From positions 565,201-629,200 of the forward strand of contig NZ_KE148312.1 of assembly GCF_000238055.2 (NCBI RefSeq): DNA of 64,000 nucleotides, written 5' to 3'. A model generated the notes under the pieces. It was given only the letters and a program-made list of their open reading frames with translations, searched no databases and was not told the origin of the DNA. Source of the DNA: Oribacterium parvum ACB1. Lineage in GTDB: Bacteria > Bacillota > Clostridia > Lachnospirales > Lachnospiraceae. The position numbers and the translations under genes were made by a program. The first letter of the stretch is position 1. Each line of letters starts with the position of its first letter. This document shows positions 60,117 to 64,000 of the stretch, one piece after another.

Positions 60117-61187
60117 ATGAAAATAATTGAAATCAAATACTGTTGTGGAAATACACGCTTCCAAGGAATTTATCAAAAGCGGATGTCTTCACAAAATAAG
60201 AAGTTAGAAAAAAACGCATCAAAATTTGATGTAAAAAAGCTAGCCGATGAATCCAAAAAGCAGATAGACCAATTTCTTTTATCTGAAGAAGGAAAAAAAT
60301 GGCTCGCAAGCAGATCTGAAGACGAAAATCATAGTTTTCAAGAAATGCTGGATGAAGGAAGAATAACACTTAAGGACGGAACCTTATATCAGTTTTCCGA
60401 AGAGAACTTTTCTTGCCGTACACAGGATGATGATTGGGATGATTTTGTTGCAGATAAAGTAAAAAATAATCCCTTTTGGGAGCATAACGGAACACAGTGG
60501 TTAACCTTCACCTCCTATTTGGATAAAAATGGTTTTTATGACAGTATGAGTGACAATGAAGTGAAGGATTTCGAAAATCTTCTTCGTGATGTCACAAACG
60601 GAGTAAGCAAGGCCGGAAATCTTTATTTATATACTGAAAATGGAACGCCCGATGCTTATTCTATGTGGAAAAATAAAGCAGAAGGAATTTTAGCTATTGA
60701 GTCATCTTCGCAGGCATTGTATCGAATAGCAGATAAAATGCTTCCCCAAAATATAAAAGAAGGATTCTATAAACTCATTGAGCAGTATAAAAGCCATAAT
60801 GAAGAACTTATGGATACCGGGTATCGAAACCCTATTGACTCAATGGCAAGAGGTGTTGGAATGCTATGCCGAAGAAGCGGAGATACTTTTGGAACTCCAA
60901 TAAAATCAGAAAAAGCAAAACTGGAAGATTCAAGAAAAGAGTTATTTTCCGGCAAAAAAGCAGAAAATTATGAATCATATAGACAAGAAATCATAAAAAT
61001 ATTCCAAAACATTGGAAAAGCTTCAAATTCTTTTAACTTTCTTCAGTCGTTAAAAGAGAGCTATCTTTCTTTTTCCACAAATGGAAGTACGGATAGCTCA
61101 TTCCAAAATTATATGATGAAGGATGCGAAGGATACCTTCTCCTTTATCCAACAGTGCTGGGAAAAAACTATGCTAAACTATTTATAG
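60117..61187 (+). CDS. Unknown soluble protein in an AT-rich block
   Basis: A 356-aa protein I do not recognise. It has no signal peptide or membrane helix. It is Lys/Glu/Asn/Ser-rich, with predicted helices throughout (DVKKLADESKKQIDQFLLSEEGKKWLASRSEDE; YRQEIIKIFQNIGKASNSFNFLQSLKESY). GAGGAG precedes the ATG by 9 nt. The gene is flanked by terminators on both sides, so it is monocistronic. Its base composition is more AT-rich than mgtE and aroE, which suggests recent transfer. Confidence 0.65.
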   Translation: MKIIEIKYCCGNTRFQGIYQKRMSSQNKKLEKNASKFDVKKLADESKKQIDQFLLSEEGKKWLASRSEDENHSFQEMLDEGRITLKDGTLYQFSEENFSCRTQDDDWDDFVADKVKNNPFWEHNGTQWLTFTSYLDKNGFYDSMSDNEVKDFENLLRDVTNGVSKAGNLYLYTENGTPDAYSMWKNKAEGILAIESSSQALYRIADKMLPQNIKEGFYKLIEQYKSHNEELMDTGYRNPIDSMARGVGMLCRRSGDTFGTPIKSEKAKLEDSRKELFSGKKAENYESYRQEIIKIFQNIGKASNSFNFLQSLKESYLSFSTNGSTDSSFQNYMMKDAKDTFSFIQQCWEKTMLNYL

Positions 61188-61629
61188 TTATGCTTCCATG
61201 TTGAGATACTAAAGTGAGATACCATGCCGGCGCCTTTAGGCGCCGGCTTTCCTTTACTATAAAGTAGGTTGTCATTTTACCAGTAACGAGTCGATAAGTT
61301 TAGTAAATATTTTAGTTAGACTTTTACTCCCTTTGAGAATTTTTTGAATAAATGAAATTTAGACTTTGGCTAATAAACGATACTTCGTCGCTGCTTAAAT
61401 AAAGGAAATGCTGATTCACAAATAAGTATCCATTTTTTACTACTACTTATTTTTTTTAGACATAAATTCAAGAAATTCCGAAAATGAAGCTGCTCCGATT
61501 TTCCTTTTCTTTTTTAGCATATATCGTAGCATCATTAAGTCTATTGTGAGTGTCGGTTTTTTTATGACAGATTTTGTTTAAAATTCTTTTTCAAAGCTAA
61601 GATCAATCAACGAAATACCACTCACTTCG
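61188..61629. other. Intergenic region with a terminator and possible gene relic
   Basis: About 440 bp. It starts with the strong terminator at 61226-61253. On the minus strand near 61440-61570 there is a 44-codon frame (IKKPTLTIDLMMLRYMLKKK ...) with no good start or ribosome-binding site, perhaps a relic. Otherwise I see nothing. Confidence 0.4.
61226..61253 (+). terminator. Terminator after the unknown 356-aa protein gene
   Basis: Perfect 9-bp GC-rich stem GCCGGCGCC-TTTA-GGCGCCGGC followed by TTTCCTTT. Confidence 0.9.
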
Positions 61630-62499
61630 TTAACCTTTCACCCTCCTTTTTAATTTTTCCAATACTTCCTCTTCCGGATAATCCTTTCCCGTCCAGAGCC
61701 TAAAAGCTTCCGCAGCCTGATAAAAGAGCATAGGGAGGCCGTTCATGTAGCGAAGTCCTGCTTCCCTTGCTTGGGAAAGCAACTTCGTTTCAAAGGGATG
61801 ATAAATACAGTCTGCCACAAAAAGTCCTTTATGAAGGAGCTTCACTTCGGGAATAAGAGAAGCCTCCGCCCCCATTCCCACATTTGTAGAATTGACAAGG
61901 ATATCGCTTTCCTCCGGAAATTCCGCGAGATTTTCTTCATAGGATCCGAGCAGAATTTGTTTTCCTGTTTCTCTTTCTACTTTTTCAATAAATGCTCTGT
62001 TTTTTTCGATGGACGAAGCTCTTTGCAAAAGCCGAATTTCCGAAATTTCGGTATAGACTGCTCGGGAGAGGATTGCTTTTCCTGCACCGCCAAGTCCCAT
62101 AAGACAGAGCTTCTTTCCATTCACGACGCCATTCTCCGCTTCCAAAGCACGGAAGAAACCGATTCCGTCCGTACTGCAACCTGTCATTTTGCCATTTTCC
62201 GAAAAAACAAGAGTATTGACAGAGGAAGAGAGCCTCGCCTCTTTAGACAGGCTGTCACAAAGCGAAAGTACCGCCTCTTTCAGAGGCATCGTTAAGTTAA
62301 GCCCTCCCACGCCCATTTTCCGAAGAGCGAATAAAGTGTTTTCCAGATCCTCCTCTTTCACAGAAAAGGCAAGATAACGAGCATTCAGGGAGAGTCGCCG
62401 AAATCCCTCATTATGAATAAAGGGAGAAAGGCTATGTGAAACAGGATTACCGAGCAGACCGTAGAGTCTTGTTTTTCCGTCAATTTCCCATTGATTCAT
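61630..62499 (-). CDS. aroE: Shikimate dehydrogenase
   Basis: NADP-dependent reduction of 3-dehydroshikimate to shikimate in aromatic amino-acid synthesis. 289 aa. Substrate site: GLLGNPVSHSLSPFIHNEGF, catalytic Lys74 in NLTMPLKEAV and Asp111 in CSTDGIGF. Cofactor site: LMGLGGAGKAILSRAV (about 133-148). The C-terminal GLPMLFYQAAEAFRLWTG matches the family. NVTxPxK is slightly altered to NLTMPLK. GGGAGAG precedes the ATG. It is the third gene of a minus-strand run rlmB, yoaK-like, aroE, whose spacers are tandem repeats. Confidence 0.94.
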   Translation of the reverse strand: MNQWEIDGKTRLYGLLGNPVSHSLSPFIHNEGFRRLSLNARYLAFSVKEEDLENTLFALRKMGVGGLNLTMPLKEAVLSLCDSLSKEARLSSSVNTLVFSENGKMTGCSTDGIGFFRALEAENGVVNGKKLCLMGLGGAGKAILSRAVYTEISEIRLLQRASSIEKNRAFIEKVERETGKQILLGSYEENLAEFPEESDILVNSTNVGMGAEASLIPEVKLLHKGLFVADCIYHPFETKLLSQAREAGLRYMNGLPMLFYQAAEAFRLWTGKDYPEEEVLEKLKRRVKG

Positions 62500-62520
62500 T
62501 CTTTTCTCTCCCTTCTCTAT

Positions 62521-62645
62521 TCACTCTTCTTTATTCATTCTTCTTTATTCATTCTTCTTTATTCTTTCTTCTTTATTCTTTCTTCTTTATTCTTTCTTCT
62601 TTATTCTTTCTTCTTTATTCTTTCTTCTTTATTCTTTCTTTTGTT
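62521..62645. repeat. 14-bp tandem repeat between yoaK-like and aroE genes (about 9 copies)
   Basis: The plus strand repeats CTTTCTTCTTTATT; TTATT landmarks are spaced exactly 14 bp from 62531. The leftmost units have ATTC where others have CTTTC. It forms most of the leader of aroE on the minus strand. Confidence 0.92.
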
Positions 62646-62689
62646 TAGCTTCACCCTTTATTTACTTCCGGAGTATCTTTCCTATAATA

Positions 62690-63370
62690 CTATCCATTCC
62701 ACTCCCTATTCTCTTTTCTCGTATGATAGAACAAAAATAAATGCAGTGTAGACACCAGCCAAATACAATAAAAGCTAAAAATATGGCTTAAAAAGACCGC
62801 CATAAAAGCACCACCGCAGAAGGAGAGGAGCATGATGGCATGTCCTCTGAATAAAACAGCCGCATTTTCATTTTTATCCCTAACCGCCTTTACAAGATTT
62901 ACCCCGAGCTGCCGGACGTGTGCCGTACAGAAGGTCGTCGCCATATTGACTCCTTCCGCCTGTCTAAAAGCTGTGAACTGCATTGCACAGATAAAACTGA
63001 GTGCGACCTGCGGAACATGATCCGGTACGGAAGAGGGCATCAGTCCAATCACAAAAGAAACAAAGGCTTCAAAGAGAAGAAGCTTCTCCTCAAAAAGGCC
63101 CTTGTTCTTTTGGTTCATTTTCCCGGAAATGAACTCCGCCATACATACACCTAAAATATAGGCCGTTAAGGGAACAAAAGCATAGAAGCCCTTCTTCCAC
63201 TCTCCATTTCCAAAGGAGAGCATCATCATGACAAGATTCGCCGTCTGCGCATTCGCAAAAACCTTTCCTCGAAGGCTAAAGGTATAACCTCCGTAGAAGC
63301 CGCCGGCAAACATGAGGAGTGCAAAAAACCACAGTTTTTCCACAACTCGGTAATTTCCTTCCGACTTCAA
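62690..63370 (-). CDS. YoaK family (DUF1275) membrane protein
   Basis: A 226-aa integral membrane protein with about six helices. Family features: GGFYGGYTFSLRGKVFANAQTANLVMM near the N-terminus (DUF1275 typically has GG..D...Y...G..FaN.qTGN) and a central MQFTAFRQAEGVNMATTFCTAHVRQLG. The role is unknown; some relatives have been suggested to transport small molecules. It starts with TTG, 6 nt after AAGGAG. Tandem repeats lie on both sides of the gene. Confidence 0.88.
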   Translation of the reverse strand: MKSEGNYRVVEKLWFFALLMFAGGFYGGYTFSLRGKVFANAQTANLVMMMLSFGNGEWKKGFYAFVPLTAYILGVCMAEFISGKMNQKNKGLFEEKLLLFEAFVSFVIGLMPSSVPDHVPQVALSFICAMQFTAFRQAEGVNMATTFCTAHVRQLGVNLVKAVRDKNENAAVLFRGHAIMLLSFCGGAFMAVFLSHIFSFYCIWLVSTLHLFLFYHTRKENREWNG

Positions 63371-63400
63371 AGCGTTCTCCTTTCCCTAGACCTTAACTTA

Positions 63401-63513
63401 CTCTATATCTTACTTACTTTCTATCTTACTTGCTTTCTATCTTACTTGCTTTCTATCTTACTTGCTTTCTATCTTACTTGCTTTCTATCTTACTTACTCT
63501 CTATCTTAACTTG
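63401..63513. repeat. 16-bp tandem repeat between rlmB and yoaK-like genes (7 copies)
   Basis: The plus strand repeats CTTTCTATCTTACTTG; exact copies start at 63417, 63433, 63449 and 63465, with variant copies at 63401, 63481 and 63497. Confidence 0.93.
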
Positions 63514-63561
63514 CTTAATAGCTTAGTGCACTCCCATCTCGCTTTCCTAAGCCTTAACTTT

Positions 63562-64000
63562 TCACCCCATCATTCTCTGTCTTACAATCTCATACGCAAG
63601 TACACCGCAGGCCACGGATACGTTTAAGGAGTCGATATCGCCTTTCATCGGGATAGAGGCCTGCATATCGCAGTTTTCTTTCACAAGGCGGGAAACCCCG
63701 TCCCCCTCGCTTCCCATCACAAGTCCGATTGGACCTTTGAGATTCAACTTATACATGCTCTCGCCCGCCATGTCGGCACAGACGAACCACATCCCCTCTT
63801 TCTTCAGCTCGTCCATAGTCTGCACGAGATTCGTCACCTTACATACCTTCGTGTAATTCAAGGCTCCGGCACTGCTTCTTGCGACAGTCGCGGTAAGTCC
63901 TACCGCGCGTCTTTTAGGGATAATGACTCCATGCGCGCCGCATAAATTTGCCGTACGAATCATGGCTCCAAGGTTATGCGGGTCTTCGATTCCATCGAGC
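63562..64000 (-). CDS. rlmB: 23S rRNA 2'-O-methyltransferase, TrmH/SpoU family (partial)
   Basis: The C-terminal about 145 residues of a SPOUT-class RNA ribose methyltransferase; the gene runs off the right edge of the window. Motif 1 is LDGIEDPHNLGAMIRTANLCGAHGVIIP, motif 2 GPIGLVMGSEGDGVSRLV and motif 3 DIDSLNVSVACGVLAYEIVRQR, forming the trefoil-knot SAM site. RlmB methylates G2251 of 23S rRNA in E. coli; the exact target here is inferred from family resemblance. It is first of the visible minus-strand run with the yoaK-like gene and aroE. Confidence 0.9.
   Translation of the reverse strand, partial: LDGIEDPHNLGAMIRTANLCGAHGVIIPKRRAVGLTATVARSSAGALNYTKVCKVTNLVQTMDELKKEGMWFVCADMAGESMYKLNLKGPIGLVMGSEGDGVSRLVKENCDMQASIPMKGDIDSLNVSVACGVLAYEIVRQRMMG

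Noticed and set aside
62436-62751. Hydrophobic plus-strand ORFs over the 14-bp repeat
   Set aside because: Translation of pyrimidine-rich repeats gives Phe/Leu/Ser runs without any gene signals.

Overview
The window looks like a chromosomal segment of a motile, Gram-positive Clostridia bacterium. A Lachnospiraceae close to Oribacterium is my best guess, made from memory of gene content and not from a search. Supporting signs are a T-box leader on pheST, AAGGAGG-type ribosome-binding sites, a solitary flgB next to chemotaxis genes, an ECF transporter, very large sortase-type surface proteins with pilin-like isopeptide domains, and mixed-strand short operons. The background is of moderate GC. 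Several patches are visibly AT-rich and look acquired: 3.5-6.7 kb, 43.8-44.1 kb, 57.4-58.0 kb and 60.0-61.2 kb.

Layout. 0-3.5 kb: rnr and smpB (RNA quality control, trans-translation). 3.5-6.7 kb: AT-rich block with a GntR/YtrA-type regulator plus ABC transporter, a serine-recombinase remnant, and a small RHH/DUF4160/DUF2442 operon. 6.8-10.7 kb: pheS-pheT behind a T-box and three nested hairpins. 10.8-14.1 kb: a lipoprotein solute-binding protein paired with a membrane diguanylate cyclase. 14.6-19.7 kb: two paralogous chemoreceptors, one with a long heptad-repeat tail. 20.1-24.6 kb: flgB-cheA-cheW-cheR-cheB (cheB lacks a receiver domain). 24.8-30.5 kb: an exported C39-type protease, a soluble MCP-like protein, an HMA-like protein, a UvrD-like helicase, a stand-alone RNA polymerase alpha gene that is probably a second copy, and an XRE regulator. 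30.6 kb: tRNA-Thr(GGU). 30.9-35.7 kb: membrane proteins, a zinc-ribbon/TM/LRR protein, and a flavin-binding PNPOx-like protein. 36-42.7 kb: a five-gene transport operon (two ABC half-transporters, then ECF S, T and A); the A gene is frameshifted at a T8 tract. 42.8-44.4 kb: AEC permease, Fic remnant, hairpin element. 44.4-57.4 kb: two giant paralogous cell-surface proteins. 57.6-64 kb: kinase remnant, mgtE, unknowns, then aroE, yoaK-like and rlmB on the minus strand.

Two patterns cut across genes. (1) Spacers inside co-directional gene groups are filled with short tandem repeats: 35 bp in rnr-smpB, 18 and 15 bp in the ECF operon, 16 and 14 bp in rlmB-yoaK-aroE. In-frame repeats of 33, 21 and 15 bp occur inside rnr, one MCP gene and the AEC permease gene. 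(2) Gene ends and one leader carry large nested hairpins. Three at 3.3, 35.0 and 44.1 kb share a core and form a repeat family; one has gained a 108-bp hairpin array. I regard these two patterns and the extra alpha subunit as the least-explained features of the window.
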